Origin: Halobaculum halobium
Lineage (GTDB): Archaea; Halobacteriota; Halobacteria; Halobacteriales; Haloferacaceae
NCBI RefSeq assembly: GCF_030127145.1
Contig: NZ_CP126158.1
Coordinates: forward strand, 1,302,001-1,366,000
Reading direction: 5' to 3'
Length of the DNA: 64,000 nucleotides
Part shown: piece by piece, positions 1 through 8,101 of the stretch
How the letters are laid out: each line of letters opens with the position of its first letter
How positions within the stretch are numbered: position 1 is the first letter of the stretch
Notes under the pieces: generated by a model
The model's input: the letters and a program-made list of their open reading frames with translations, nothing else
What the model was told of the DNA's origin: nothing
Database searches by the model: none
Position numbers and translations under genes: made by a program

Positions 1-1
1 G

Positions 2-265
2 GACACGAACTTCCACACGTTCCAGGCGTACGAGGCGGCGTGTCGCCAGTTCGACCGACGCGCGGCCGCCGGCGACGACGCCGGCGTCACCGACGAGCAG
101 CGCGACTGCCTCGTCGCCGCCGCGCGCTACATGGCCGCCCACTACCCGACGCGTCGGTCGCGCGAACAGACGTTCTCCATCGCTGCGCGGCTGTTGCGCG
201 GGGAGCGGGTCGACGCCGCCGACGAGGGAAGGGACGCGGATGCCGAGACGACGGCGGGGGATTGA
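2..265 (+). CDS. 3' end of a hypothetical protein (cut by window edge)
   Basis: An open frame enters from the left edge and stops at TGA 263-265, giving the last 87 residues. The visible part reads as a normal haloarchaeal protein: helical and charged, with the segments FHTFQAYEAACRQFDRR and YMAAHYPTRRSREQTFSIAA, and an acidic tail. Codon use strongly favours G or C at third positions, as in neighbouring genes. I do not recognise the family. The start lies outside the window. Confidence 0.6.
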   Translation, partial: DTNFHTFQAYEAACRQFDRRAAAGDDAGVTDEQRDCLVAAARYMAAHYPTRRSREQTFSIAARLLRGERVDAADEGRDADAETTAGD

Positions 266-300
266 TCGGCTGGTGACGACGCGGCCGGCGATCGGTCCGT

Positions 301-1017
301 TCAGTCGTCCTCGAAGCCGGATCCGTCGGTCCGGGCAGCCCCCGACCCCCACAGGGCGTCGGCGGTGCCGCCCCGCGGAAGGTCGTCGAAGCTCCACACT
401 CGGTGGTCCGCGCGGACGCAGCGTCCCCGCTCCTCGTGCCCGTGGCGCTCGACGTGGACGGCGTCGAGGCCCGCGTTCCACGCGGCGCCCACGTCGCTGT
501 CGCCGTCTCCGAGGTAGACGCCCCGCTGGCTCGTCGGGTCGACGCTGATGTCGTCCATCGCGATCTGCAGCGGGTCGGGGGCGGGCTTCCACCCCGTCTC
601 GTCCGAACACGAGAGGAACGTGTCGAAGCGGGCGGTCAGGTCGAGCCGGTCGGTGACCGGTCGGGCGAGAAACTCCGCGCAGTGGGTGACCAAGCCCACC
701 GGAACGTCCTGCTCGTGGAGGTCGTCGAGCAGCCGCGCGGCGTCGTCGTGGAGGTACGAGGCCTCGGCCCGCGCTTGCGGGTTCTCGACGGCGTGGAACG
801 CCGGCCAGAACTCGGTCGGGTCGAGCCCCCACTCGCGCAAGAGCGGGTCGCGCGCGCCGGTGAGGCCGTGCCACAGCAGTTCGGCCTGCCGGTCGGAGAA
901 CTCGTACCCGAGACGAGCGCCGACGCGGTCGAACACCTCGCGGGTGTACGACCACTCGGCGTCGACGAGCGTGCCGTCGAGGTCGAACAGCCAGAAGTCG
1001 TACGTGTTGGGGACCAT
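301..1017 (-). CDS. HAD-superfamily hydrolase (phosphoglycolate phosphatase-like)
   Basis: A 238-residue HAD phosphatase, probably acting on a small phosphorylated metabolite; the substrate cannot be told from sequence. Motif I is FDLDGT near residues 11-16, with the nucleophile and acid/base aspartates D12 and D14. A helical cap follows. The motif III lysine lies in GWKPAPDP, and motif IV is GDGDSDVGAAWNAG near the C-terminus. I start at ATG 1017 because motif I then sits at the usual distance from the N-terminus; an upstream in-frame start at 1062 would add residues unlike the family. Probably cytoplasmic. Confidence 0.85.
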   Translation of the reverse strand: MVPNTYDFWLFDLDGTLVDAEWSYTREVFDRVGARLGYEFSDRQAELLWHGLTGARDPLLREWGLDPTEFWPAFHAVENPQARAEASYLHDDAARLLDDLHEQDVPVGLVTHCAEFLARPVTDRLDLTARFDTFLSCSDETGWKPAPDPLQIAMDDISVDPTSQRGVYLGDGDSDVGAAWNAGLDAVHVERHGHEERGRCVRADHRVWSFDDLPRGGTADALWGSGAARTDGSGFEDD

Positions 1018-1096
1018 CAGCGGAGTCTGGAGTAGGTCGTTCCCGCTGTTATATCTTCGCACCCTAACGACCGAGTTTGGAACACCTTACTCGGGG

Positions 1097-1513
1097 TCAG
1101 GGCGCGGGATCGTCCGTTGCCCTTCCCGCGGCCGTACCGTCGCCCCCGTCCACGCGAATCGACGAGCCGAGGTACTTGTGCAGAACTTCGCGGACCGAGT
1201 CCGCCCGAAACGCCGTGAGGTCGTCGGCGATTGCGTCCCGCAGCGCCTCGAGGTACGCCCGGTCGGTCTCGAACTCCGAGAACCTCGCGGACACCACCTC
1301 GACCCCCGCAGGGAGCCGGTCGGCACACAGCCCGCGGACGTGCTCCTCGTCGTTCGCCTCGCCGCGCCACAGCGCGTCGCGAAACAGCAGCCATCCCTCC
1401 TCGCCCGGCCGCGGCGCGGGGATCCGAAGCACCGTCTCGAAGGCGTCCGGGTCGATACGCGCGCGCCGCGGCGAGAGAGTGAACCGGACCCGGAACACGT
1501 ACGACGCCTCCAT
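1097..1513 (-). CDS. LWR-salt type conserved haloarchaeal protein
   Basis: A 138-residue protein with the tripeptide L-W-R at residues 48-50 inside a conserved FRDALWRGE segment. From memory this is the trait that names the haloarchaeal 'LWR-salt' family, whose function is unknown. The start at ATG 1513 gives MEASYVFRVRF; the upstream in-frame extension is arginine-rich and looks like the opposite-frame shadow of the next gene. It lies 14 bases downstream of the pterin dehydratase on the same strand, so co-transcription is likely. No signal peptide or membrane segment is visible. Confidence 0.75.
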   Translation of the reverse strand: MEASYVFRVRFTLSPRRARIDPDAFETVLRIPAPRPGEEGWLLFRDALWRGEANDEEHVRGLCADRLPAGVEVVSARFSEFETDRAYLEALRDAIADDLTAFRADSVREVLHKYLGSSIRVDGGDGTAAGRATDDPAP

Positions 1514-1527
1514 CGCCTCCGCCCCCG

Positions 1528-1812
1528 TCACTCCGCGAGTTCGTTCAGTCGCTCGGCCAAGTCGATGTCCTTCGCGGTGACCCCGCCGGCGTCGTGGGTG
1601 GTGAGGCGGACCTCGACCTCGCGCCACTCGACGGTCATCGACGGGTGGTGGAACGCCTCCTCGGCGAGGCCGCCCGCGCCGGCCGCGAAGCCGACGCCTT
1701 CGAGGTACGAGTCGAACTCGAAGGTGCGGGCGATCTCGTCAGCGTCCGCGTCGTGACGCCAGCCGTCGGGTAGTTCCGCCGCGATCTCGTCGGTATCGAG
1801 TACGTCGCTCAC
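1528..1812 (-). CDS. 4a-hydroxytetrahydrobiopterin dehydratase (pterin carbinolamine dehydratase)
   Basis: A 94-residue protein of the usual length for this family, which dehydrates 4a-hydroxytetrahydropterin. Visible motifs are the FHHP of the active site (EEAFHHPSMTVEW) and the C-terminal THDAGGVTAKDIDLAERLNEL block that ends almost every member. I chose GTG 1812 (VSDVLDTDEI), because the residues before it do not resemble the family. What pterin a haloarchaeon recycles with it is unclear; the enzyme could serve pterin or molybdopterin repair. It runs leftward ahead of the LWR-salt gene. Confidence 0.85.
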   Translation of the reverse strand: MSDVLDTDEIAAELPDGWRHDADADEIARTFEFDSYLEGVGFAAGAGGLAEEAFHHPSMTVEWREVEVRLTTHDAGGVTAKDIDLAERLNELAE

Positions 1813-1932
1813 GGGAACACGGACGGTCGCCCGGGGCAAAAGCGTACCTCGGGGATCGTCCCTGTGAGAACCGAAGAAGACAGCCGAACAGAGCCGGTCA
1901 GGCGGCACGAGTCGGGACGCGTCCGAGATCGG

Positions 1933-2853
1933 TCAGCGACCGCCCGCGGCCGACGCGAGCGCAGACGTCGCGTCGTCGATCAGCGAAAGCGTCCTCGCAC
2001 CCGCCGACAAGACCGGATACGGCGAGGCCAGCGACCGGTAGAGGTAGTCGAACCAGTGGCGACGGTCGCCCTCCTCGTCGTGGATCCGGGTCTGCCGGTC
2101 GGACAGCAGCGACTCGACGCGCCCTTCGTGCCACTCCAGTCGCTCGTACTCCGCGACGATATCGGTGTAGCTCGCCCGCGACAGATCGCGGTCGACGACG
2201 CGCTTGCTCGCGTCGACTGCCGGCTCGAGCGTCGATTCCGCCGCGTCGATCGACGACCACTCGGTCTCGAGTTTCGAGAGCAGCTCCGCGCGCTCCTCGC
2301 TCGCGTGCCGGGCGCTGCTCGTGAGCGTCGTCCGCAGCGACGGGGTCAACGTCCCGCCAGATTCGACGAGCGCACTCGCGACGGGCGGGGAGAACTCCTC
2401 GGCGACGTTTGTCGCGAGCGTCTCGTTGTACTCTTCGTCATAGTGAGCCGTCGCCATTACGGTCTCTCTGTACGCCTGACGGGCGTCTGCCAGCCCACCG
2501 CCGTCGACAGTGGCCCCCTCGGCCGGCACCGTCAGGACGTTCGTGCCCCCGCCAGTCGGCATCGGCTGTGTTCGTTCGCTCGGTTCCAAGTTCGCGACGC
2601 GGCGTCGGAGCTGCTCGAACGCGTCCCGCTCGGCTCGCGTGCGGGTCGCCTCCCGCGCGAGCGACTCGCGCGCGCCGTCGAGCCGCGAGAGCACCGCGCC
2701 CGCGAGCACGACGAAGACGGCCGTCAACCCCAAAACGGCGATCCCGACGGCGACGTCCGGGTGATCGCACGCTGCCGCCCGGCACAACGACTCCACTCCC
2801 AGTTCGACCGGCTCGGTCGAGATCCGACCGACACCGTGACTCGTACCTCGCAT
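1933..2853 (-). CDS. membrane-anchored coiled-coil protein (haloarchaeal, possibly DUF7260)
   Basis: A 306-residue protein with one clear transmembrane segment at about residues 35-56 (VAVGIAVLGLTAVFVVLAGAVL). A charged, heptad-like stretch follows (RESLAREATRTRAERDAFEQLRRRV). The rest is helical with no catalytic signature. The layout resembles a haloarchaeal family I remember as DUF7260, but I could not check this. The start is ATG 2853; an upstream in-frame start at 2883 is less likely. The function is unknown; one could guess at an envelope or scaffold role. Confidence 0.65.
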   Translation of the reverse strand: MRGTSHGVGRISTEPVELGVESLCRAAACDHPDVAVGIAVLGLTAVFVVLAGAVLSRLDGARESLAREATRTRAERDAFEQLRRRVANLEPSERTQPMPTGGGTNVLTVPAEGATVDGGGLADARQAYRETVMATAHYDEEYNETLATNVAEEFSPPVASALVESGGTLTPSLRTTLTSSARHASEERAELLSKLETEWSSIDAAESTLEPAVDASKRVVDRDLSRASYTDIVAEYERLEWHEGRVESLLSDRQTRIHDEEGDRRHWFDYLYRSLASPYPVLSAGARTLSLIDDATSALASAAGGR

Positions 2854-2951
2854 GCGTACACGTGTGACGGCAACACACATCACAGTTTCCCCGATGCCTG
2901 TGAGCGCGAAATTTTTCCTCCGACACCGGTCGGAAAATGAGTGACCGCGGC

Positions 2952-4283
2952 TCAGTCTTCAGAGAGCTGGTCGAGCACGCGCTCGGGGGGCTCCGCGCCG
3001 CCGTCGGGCGACTGTGCGCCGTCGGGGGTCGCCGGCGGCCCGTCGAACTCGGGGTCGAACAGCTTCATCGCCGTGTGGATCGTGGCCCAGTCGTCCTCGG
3101 CGGCCGCCTCGCGGAGGCTCTTCGTCGGCGCCGCGAGGAGCTGGCCGACGAGCGAGTCCGCGAGGGCGGCGACGGTCTCGCGCTGCTCGTCCGTGAGGTC
3201 GCCGTGCGCCTCGAGCTTCGCCATCGCCTCACGCAACTCGCGCTGTTTCGTCCGCTCGGCAGACTCGTACATGGCGGAGACGGCGTCGTCGGCGCGCTTC
3301 CGCTTGAACTCCTCGAGGAGGCGGTCGAACTCCGCGTCGATCATCTCCTCGACGGCCTTCGCGGCGGCGGCGCGCCGCTCGCGCGCCTCGTCAGTGACGG
3401 TTTCGAGGTCGTCGATGTCGCGGACGGCGACGCTCTCGTCCCCGGCGTCCGGAACGACGTCTCGGGGCTGTCCGAGGTCGATACACAGCGTCTCCCCCGC
3501 GTCGGCGACCGTCTCATCGCGGACGGTCGGTTCGGTCGCCCCGGTGGCGGCGATAACGACGTCCGCGCGCGACGCCGCCGCGGACAGGTCCTCGAGGCTG
3601 ATCGTCGTCGACTCGGTGTCGAGGTCGGCCGCGACGTGCTCGGCCGTCCGGTGCGTCCGGTTGGCGACGACGATCCGGGAGACGGGCGAGGCGTCGAGTG
3701 CCCGGGCTGCGAGCAGTCCCATCTCTCCGGCGCCGACGACGAGCGCCGACGCGTCGGCGAGGTCCGTCTCGCGGGCGGCGAGTTCGACCGCCGCCGAGCC
3801 GAGCGACAGCGATCCCTCGTTGATCGCCGTCTCGGCGCGGGCGCGCTTGCCGACCTGCTGGGCCTTCGAGAGCGCGTCGTCGAGGACGCCGCCGGACAGC
3901 CCGCCGACCTCGCGGGCCGCCGTCGCGGCGTCGTGGAGTTGACCGAGGATCTGGTCCTCACCGAGCACGAGCGACTCCAGCCCCGCGGCGACGCGCATGA
4001 GATGTCGCAGGCTGGCCTCGTGATTGAAGTAGACGATGGCGCCCTCGCGAACGTCGGGGGCGAGCGCCGCGACGGCCGCCCGCGCGACGGCGGCGTCGTC
4101 GGCCGCGACGTACGCCTCCGCCCGGTTGCACGTCTGGATGGCGAACGCCTCCTCGATCCCCTCGCGAGCGAGCAGATCCGACACGAGCGTCGTCGCGTCC
4201 ACGGTCTGTGCGGACTCGATATCTCCGACGGACGCGTTCGTGTGGCTCACGCTCACGCCCGCGATGACGCCGGTGTTAATCAT
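2952..4283 (-). CDS. hemA: glutamyl-tRNA reductase
   Basis: The first committed enzyme of tetrapyrrole synthesis, which reduces glutamyl-tRNA(Glu) to glutamate-1-semialdehyde with NADPH. At 443 residues it has the normal length. The catalytic cysteine is C52 in the signature AIQTCNRAEAYV. The NADPH-binding Rossmann motif is VVGAGEMGLLAARAL, followed by the quinate/shikimate-like core and a helical dimerisation domain. The C-terminal tail is acidic and extended, as often in haloarchaea. It overlaps the upstream precorrin-2 dehydrogenase gene by 8 bases, so the two are very probably co-transcribed. Confidence 0.97.
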   Translation of the reverse strand: MINTGVIAGVSVSHTNASVGDIESAQTVDATTLVSDLLAREGIEEAFAIQTCNRAEAYVAADDAAVARAAVAALAPDVREGAIVYFNHEASLRHLMRVAAGLESLVLGEDQILGQLHDAATAAREVGGLSGGVLDDALSKAQQVGKRARAETAINEGSLSLGSAAVELAARETDLADASALVVGAGEMGLLAARALDASPVSRIVVANRTHRTAEHVAADLDTESTTISLEDLSAAASRADVVIAATGATEPTVRDETVADAGETLCIDLGQPRDVVPDAGDESVAVRDIDDLETVTDEARERRAAAAKAVEEMIDAEFDRLLEEFKRKRADDAVSAMYESAERTKQRELREAMAKLEAHGDLTDEQRETVAALADSLVGQLLAAPTKSLREAAAEDDWATIHTAMKLFDPEFDGPPATPDGAQSPDGGAEPPERVLDQLSED

Positions 4284-4914
4284 TGGTCGCCTCCATGACT
4301 CGGTTCGCTTCTTGGCGTGCGTTGGAGAGTCCGTCTTGTAAAGCCTTCCAAACGTCCGACGATCCGACCACCGCGCGAACCGCGTCCCGGCGCTCGGTCG
4401 GCGCCACCTCGGCGGCCTTCAGGTCGGCCCTGATCGCCGCCACCAGTTCGGCCATCGGCCCCGCGCCCTCGATCTCCGATTCGATCCGTCGCCGCAGGTC
4501 CTTCGAGAGCGCGGGCGCCGCACCGCCCGTCGCGACCGCAGCGACGACCGGACCGTCGCGGACCGTCGCCGGGACGACGACGCTGCCTGCGTCGCGTCCG
4601 CCCGAGCGGTCCGCCCGGTTCACGAGCGCGCCGGCGTCGCGAGCGGCCGCGTCGGCGGCCTCGTTCACCGCCGCGTCGTTCGTCGCCGCGACGACCAGCG
4701 CCGGGTCGAGGCGCCCGACCCAGTCGGCCACCGTCTCCGGCGACGGCGCCGCCCGCACCAGCTCCGCGTCGCCGAAGTCGCGATCGGCGAACTCGGGGCT
4801 GACGACGACCGTGCGAGCCTCCCGCGCGAACGTGCGGGCCTTGCGCGCGCCGACGGCTCCACCGCCGACGACGAGCACGGTCTCCCCGTCGAAGTCGTGC
4901 AGCAGCGGGATCAC
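4276..4914 (-). CDS. precorrin-2 dehydrogenase / sirohydrochlorin ferrochelatase-like
   Basis: A 212-residue NAD-dependent dehydrogenase that oxidises precorrin-2 to sirohydrochlorin on the way to siroheme. The N-terminal dinucleotide motif is VVGGGAVGARKARTF. The family's middle segments VVAATNDAAVNEA and GSVVVPATVRDGPVVAAVATGGAAPALSK-type follow, then a helical dimerisation tail. The start is a GTG at 4914 (VIPLLHDFDGE). It is the first gene of the leftward pair with hemA; a siroheme decarboxylase lies about 200 bases upstream on the same strand. Together they make the siroheme-dependent haem route. Whether it also inserts iron cannot be judged. Confidence 0.92.
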   Translation of the reverse strand: MIPLLHDFDGETVLVVGGGAVGARKARTFAREARTVVVSPEFADRDFGDAELVRAAPSPETVADWVGRLDPALVVAATNDAAVNEAADAAARDAGALVNRADRSGGRDAGSVVVPATVRDGPVVAAVATGGAAPALSKDLRRRIESEIEGAGPMAELVAAIRADLKAAEVAPTERRDAVRAVVGSSDVWKALQDGLSNARQEANRVMEATND

Positions 4915-5116
4915 TGGGCTGCCTCCGCATCGTCGGGCGATTTCGCCCGCATCACATAAAACTCCGTCCCGAAATCCCGGTCCGGGGATCGCTGGCGAAC
5001 CCGTTCGGGTCGGGCGGGCGGCTGCGTCCGTGCGCTCCCCGGGAGGCGGCGAGACCGCGCGGCGATCGACCCCACGGAAAGCGACCGCGTGCCGGCCGAG
5101 GGGGAACGAAGCGCGA

Positions 5117-6211
5117 TCACGCGTCCGTGGGTTCCGTGTCGTCGCCTCGCACCTGTGCGTCGGCGCGCTCGTCCAACCGGATGCCCGTCTTCTTCAGGAT
5201 TCGCGTCGAGAACAGCGAGTCCCACTCGTCGTCGCCGACGTCCCAGTAGTCCGTCATCACCTGCCGAACCTGCTCGATCCGCCGGTCGGACTCGGCCTCG
5301 TTGCGGCCGTGCGTCATCGCGAAGAAGTTGTACGGCCACACGCCGTCGTGGCGCGGGCGGTGATAGCAGTGGGTGACGAACCCCAGCGACGCGACGGCCG
5401 GGCCGACTTCCCCGAGGAGGTCGTCCGGAACGTCCCACACGGTCATCCCGTTCTCGGTGTATCCCAGCGCGTAGTGGTTCGGGATGACGCCGACGCGGCG
5501 CACCTTCCCCTCCTCGTTGAACCGCTTGATCGTCTCGACGACCCACTCGACGGGCTGGTCGATCGCGTCGGCCACGTCCGCGTACGGGGTCTCGGTGATC
5601 GGGAGGCCGCCCTGTACCTCGACGACGAGGTCGCGCTCTCGGGCGGTGATCCCGCGCTCCTCGGACGGGTCCACATCGGGGCCCAGACGCGACAGGTCCA
5701 GGTCGCCGTCGCTCACGGGGCCATCGAGGAGGAACTTCGCGCCGACGTGGAACTCCGCTTGTTTCGGGAGGTTGTACGTCTCCTGCCCGGTCGTCCCCTC
5801 GATCTCCGCGAGCACGCGCTCGACCTCGTCCTCGCTGGCAACCGAGACGACGAACCACATGTTGAGGTGCGGGTGTTCGCGCTCGTAGTTGTGCGCCACC
5901 TCCCGGAAGTCGTTGACCGTCTCGGCCACCGCCTCGTACTCGTCTTCGGGCGCGTGCATCGCCACGAGCGTGGCGGTGCCGCCGATCTCCTCGGCGTTCA
6001 CGAGTGCGCCGAACCGCGAGAGCACACCGCGCTCGTCGAGGTCGCGGACGGCCGCGAGCAGTTCGTCGGCATCCACGTCGACGCCGCGCTCCGAGAGGGC
6101 CGCCGCGGCCGGTTCCCACGGGCGTTCGACGACGGGGAAGCCGCCCTGGAAGGCGTTGACGACGGCGCGTTCGAGCGTCGAGAGGTCGACGTCCGTCCCG
6201 ACTTGGTCCAT
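5117..6211 (-). CDS. ahbAB: fused siroheme decarboxylase (AhbA-AhbB, Lrp/AsnC fold)
   Basis: A 364-residue protein made of two Lrp/AsnC-like units, each a winged-helix part plus an alpha-beta ligand domain. Unit one is about residues 1-165 and unit two about 185-364. AhbA and AhbB are usually separate subunits; here they form one chain. The second unit has the haem-pocket signature H-x-R-x-R-H-D-G-V-W-P-Y-N-F-F-A-M-T-H-G. The first has EREHPHLNMWF at the matching place. The reaction is removal of two carboxylates from siroheme to give didecarboxysiroheme. Its position beside hemA and precorrin-2 dehydrogenase fits this rather than a role as transcription regulator. Confidence 0.92.
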   Translation of the reverse strand: MDQVGTDVDLSTLERAVVNAFQGGFPVVERPWEPAAAALSERGVDVDADELLAAVRDLDERGVLSRFGALVNAEEIGGTATLVAMHAPEDEYEAVAETVNDFREVAHNYEREHPHLNMWFVVSVASEDEVERVLAEIEGTTGQETYNLPKQAEFHVGAKFLLDGPVSDGDLDLSRLGPDVDPSEERGITARERDLVVEVQGGLPITETPYADVADAIDQPVEWVVETIKRFNEEGKVRRVGVIPNHYALGYTENGMTVWDVPDDLLGEVGPAVASLGFVTHCYHRPRHDGVWPYNFFAMTHGRNEAESDRRIEQVRQVMTDYWDVGDDEWDSLFSTRILKKTGIRLDERADAQVRGDDTEPTDA

Positions 6212-6316
6212 ACCGATACTGCGAACGCCGCGAGGATAAGCGTCGCGTTCGTGGCACCTGATAGCAGTCGACGACCTCGTGGACGCGCGGGCGACCGGGG
6301 GCTCCGGACAGTCCGC

Positions 6317-6715
6317 TCAGGGAACGAGCGTCACGTCGCGGACGCCGTCGAGTGCGGTCACCTCTGCACCCAGCGCGTCCTGGTCGACGCCCGCCTCGTA
6401 GTAGAACACGAGGTCGAAGGTGCCCTCCCGCAGCAGCTGCTGGCACTCCCAGACGAACTCCTCGTCCTCGACGGTGAGCCCCTGGAACTGGTTCGAGGAG
6501 AAGTCGGTGTCGTCGTTGCCGGCGTGGATGTACGACTCGCCCGTGCCCGCGTGGTCGGCGATGACCTCGTTGAGATCGACGGTGAGTTCGTGCATCTCCA
6601 GGTCTTCTTGTCCTCCCAGCGACGTGTGGACGACCATCCCGACCAGTTCGATCTCGCCCGGCTCCAGCAGCGCCTTCGTCCGCTCGTAGATGTCTTGGTC
6701 GATCGCGTCTGTCAT
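6317..6715 (-). CDS. conserved haloarchaeal protein (DUF5778-like)
   Basis: A 132-residue soluble acidic protein. It begins MTDAIDQDIYERTKALLEPG and carries the conserved core DDTDFSSNQFQGLTVEDEEF and WECQQLLREGTFDLVFYYE. I remember this pattern as the haloarchaeal family DUF5778, function unknown; this is recall and not a search. The start at ATG 6715 gives the usual family length; the long upstream open frame belongs to the other strand's shadow. It is divergent from the SAMP3-like gene at 6876. Confidence 0.8.
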   Translation of the reverse strand: MTDAIDQDIYERTKALLEPGEIELVGMVVHTSLGGQEDLEMHELTVDLNEVIADHAGTGESYIHAGNDDTDFSSNQFQGLTVEDEEFVWECQQLLREGTFDLVFYYEAGVDQDALGAEVTALDGVRDVTLVP

Positions 6716-6845
6716 ACCGCGTCGTGGGTTCACCGAAGGGATACCGATAACGGTTTTCGCGTGAGTGCCGCAGCGGCTCGCGGCTCGTTTCGCCCCTGTT
6801 CGTTCCGATTCCCCGCGTCCGTCGGCCTCGCACTCCCCCGCGTAT

Positions 6846-6854
6846 CTTTTTAGC
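6846..6854 (+). promoter_or_regulatory. TATA-like box of the SAMP3-like gene
   Basis: CTTTTTAGC lies in otherwise GC-rich DNA about 26 bases before ATG 6876. That is the spacing expected for a leaderless haloarchaeal transcript. Confidence 0.5.
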
Positions 6855-6875
6855 TTCCTGCGCCCACGTGTTCGC

Positions 6876-7541
6876 ATGGAGCTCACGCTGAAGTTTTTCG
6901 CCACCTTCCGGGAGGCGGTCGGATCGAAGATCGTCGACCGGTCGTTCCCGGACGCGAGTACCGTCGGCGACGTGCTCGCGGCGCTGGAGTCCGAGTACGA
7001 CGGGCTCGCCGGCGGGTTGATCGAAGACGGGGACCTCAAGCCCCAGATCAACGTCCTGCTCAACGGCCGCGAGGTCCTGCACATGGACGGCGTCGAAACC
7101 GCGGTCTCCGACGGCGACACCCTCGCGGTGTTCCCGCCGGTCGCCGGCGGCGGCGTCGACTGTGACCGCGCGGGCGGGGAATCGAACATCCCCGACGCGC
7201 GGACCGACGGCGGAGATGGCGACGACGCCGACGACCGCGGCGCGGGTGTCGCAGCCGTTGATACCGACGGGACCGAGACCCGGGTGGAGGCGTACCGCGG
7301 CATCTCCCGGCGACTCGCCGTCCATTACCTCCGGAACCTCGGCGGCGACGCCGACGGCCCGGACGACGAGGTCCGCGAGGTCGTCGGCGACGGCTGGCGA
7401 GCGTCCCTGCGCGCCGAGAAGGTCACCGCCGCCGCCGCGATCACGCTCACCGAGGTGACGGTTACCTTCGAGGGCGACCCCGCGGTGCTCGACGACCTGC
7501 TCGACCGCTTCGGACAGAAGGCGATGCGCGCCGGCGGGTGA
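6876..7541 (+). CDS. SAMP3/MoaD-like ubiquitin-fold protein with fused C-terminal domain
   Basis: Residues 1-91 are a MoaD/ThiS beta-grasp domain very close to what I remember of the Haloferax small archaeal modifier SAMP3: MELTLKFFATFREAVGSK, then INVLLNGREVLHMDG and FPPVAGG. SAMPs normally end at that diglycine, which the E1-like enzyme UbaA adenylates. Here the frame continues through an acidic, disordered linker (about residues 92-137) into a second domain, VEAYRGISRRLAVHYLRNLGG to the end at residue 221. An in-frame GTG at 7284 exactly at that domain could be an internal start. As written, the diglycine is internal, so conjugation or sulfur transfer would need cleavage. The next gene overlaps by one base. 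Confidence 0.85.
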   Translation: MELTLKFFATFREAVGSKIVDRSFPDASTVGDVLAALESEYDGLAGGLIEDGDLKPQINVLLNGREVLHMDGVETAVSDGDTLAVFPPVAGGGVDCDRAGGESNIPDARTDGGDGDDADDRGAGVAAVDTDGTETRVEAYRGISRRLAVHYLRNLGGDADGPDDEVREVVGDGWRASLRAEKVTAAAAITLTEVTVTFEGDPAVLDDLLDRFGQKAMRAGG

Positions 7542-8032
7542 TGCCCGGACGCGACCGCGACAGCGCCGGTGACAGCGAGCGCAACGCCGACCGCGACGGC
7601 GCCGACGACCCGTCGTACGACCCCGAACGACGAGAACTGGGCCACCCGATCGACTCTAACGCGCTCATGATCGCGGCGGCGACCGCCAGCGTCGGTCCCG
7701 GGCGTCTCCCCGAACTCCTCCGGGTCGCCGACGAGCACCTCCGCGAACGACGCGAGGAGTACGACCGATCCTACGAGTGCGTCGACGACGCGCATCACGC
7801 CGATGCCACCGATGACGCCGGTGGCGTCGATGACGCGGGCACCACGACGTACCTCGTCCCCGACGGTCACTGGGGCGAGGTCGGCGACGACCTCGGCCTG
7901 AATCGCCGCGAGGCAGACGCGCTTCGACGGGCCCACGAGCAGCACCTCCTCAGGCTCGGGACGAAACGGCGGCGCCGACGGGAGTTCGAGTCGGCGCTGG
8001 AGCTGCGCGAGGCGGTCGTCATCGGCGGGTGA
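7541..8032 (+). CDS. conserved haloarchaeal hypothetical protein downstream of SAMP3-like gene
   Basis: A 163-residue soluble protein. Its ATG shares one base with the TGA of the SAMP3-like gene, so translation is probably coupled. The N-terminus is charged and low in complexity. A structured core follows (GHPIDSNALMIAAATASVG and LPELLRVADEHLRERREEY), then an acidic linker. The C-terminal part is GHWGEVGDDLGLNRREADAL followed by basic helices (GTKRRRRREFESALELREAV). I recognise no catalytic motif. Coupling suggests a partner in sulfur transfer or protein modification, but this is inference only. Confidence 0.75.
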   Translation: MPGRDRDSAGDSERNADRDGADDPSYDPERRELGHPIDSNALMIAAATASVGPGRLPELLRVADEHLRERREEYDRSYECVDDAHHADATDDAGGVDDAGTTTYLVPDGHWGEVGDDLGLNRREADALRRAHEQHLLRLGTKRRRRREFESALELREAVVIGG

Positions 8033-8072
8033 TCGCCCGCCGGAAGCCGATCGCGAGCGATCACCGACGGGA

Positions 8073-8083
8073 TTTATTAGTTA
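8073..8083 (+). promoter_or_regulatory. TATA-like box of the receiver gene
   Basis: TTTATTAGTTA lies about 24 bases before the GTG start at 8102 and is the only AT-rich stretch in this gap. It supports the GTG start and a leaderless message. Confidence 0.5.
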
Positions 8084-8101
8084 TCGGACCCGTCACTCGC
8101 C

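Noticed and set aside
5117-6211. Lrp/AsnC transcription regulator reading of this gene
   Set aside because: Two fused units with the siroheme decarboxylase W-P-Y-N signature next to hemA fit AhbAB better.
4911-7325. An 804-codon open frame on the minus strand
   Set aside because: It is arginine- and proline-rich without domains and runs across two well-supported genes in other frames; GC-rich DNA produces such shadows often.
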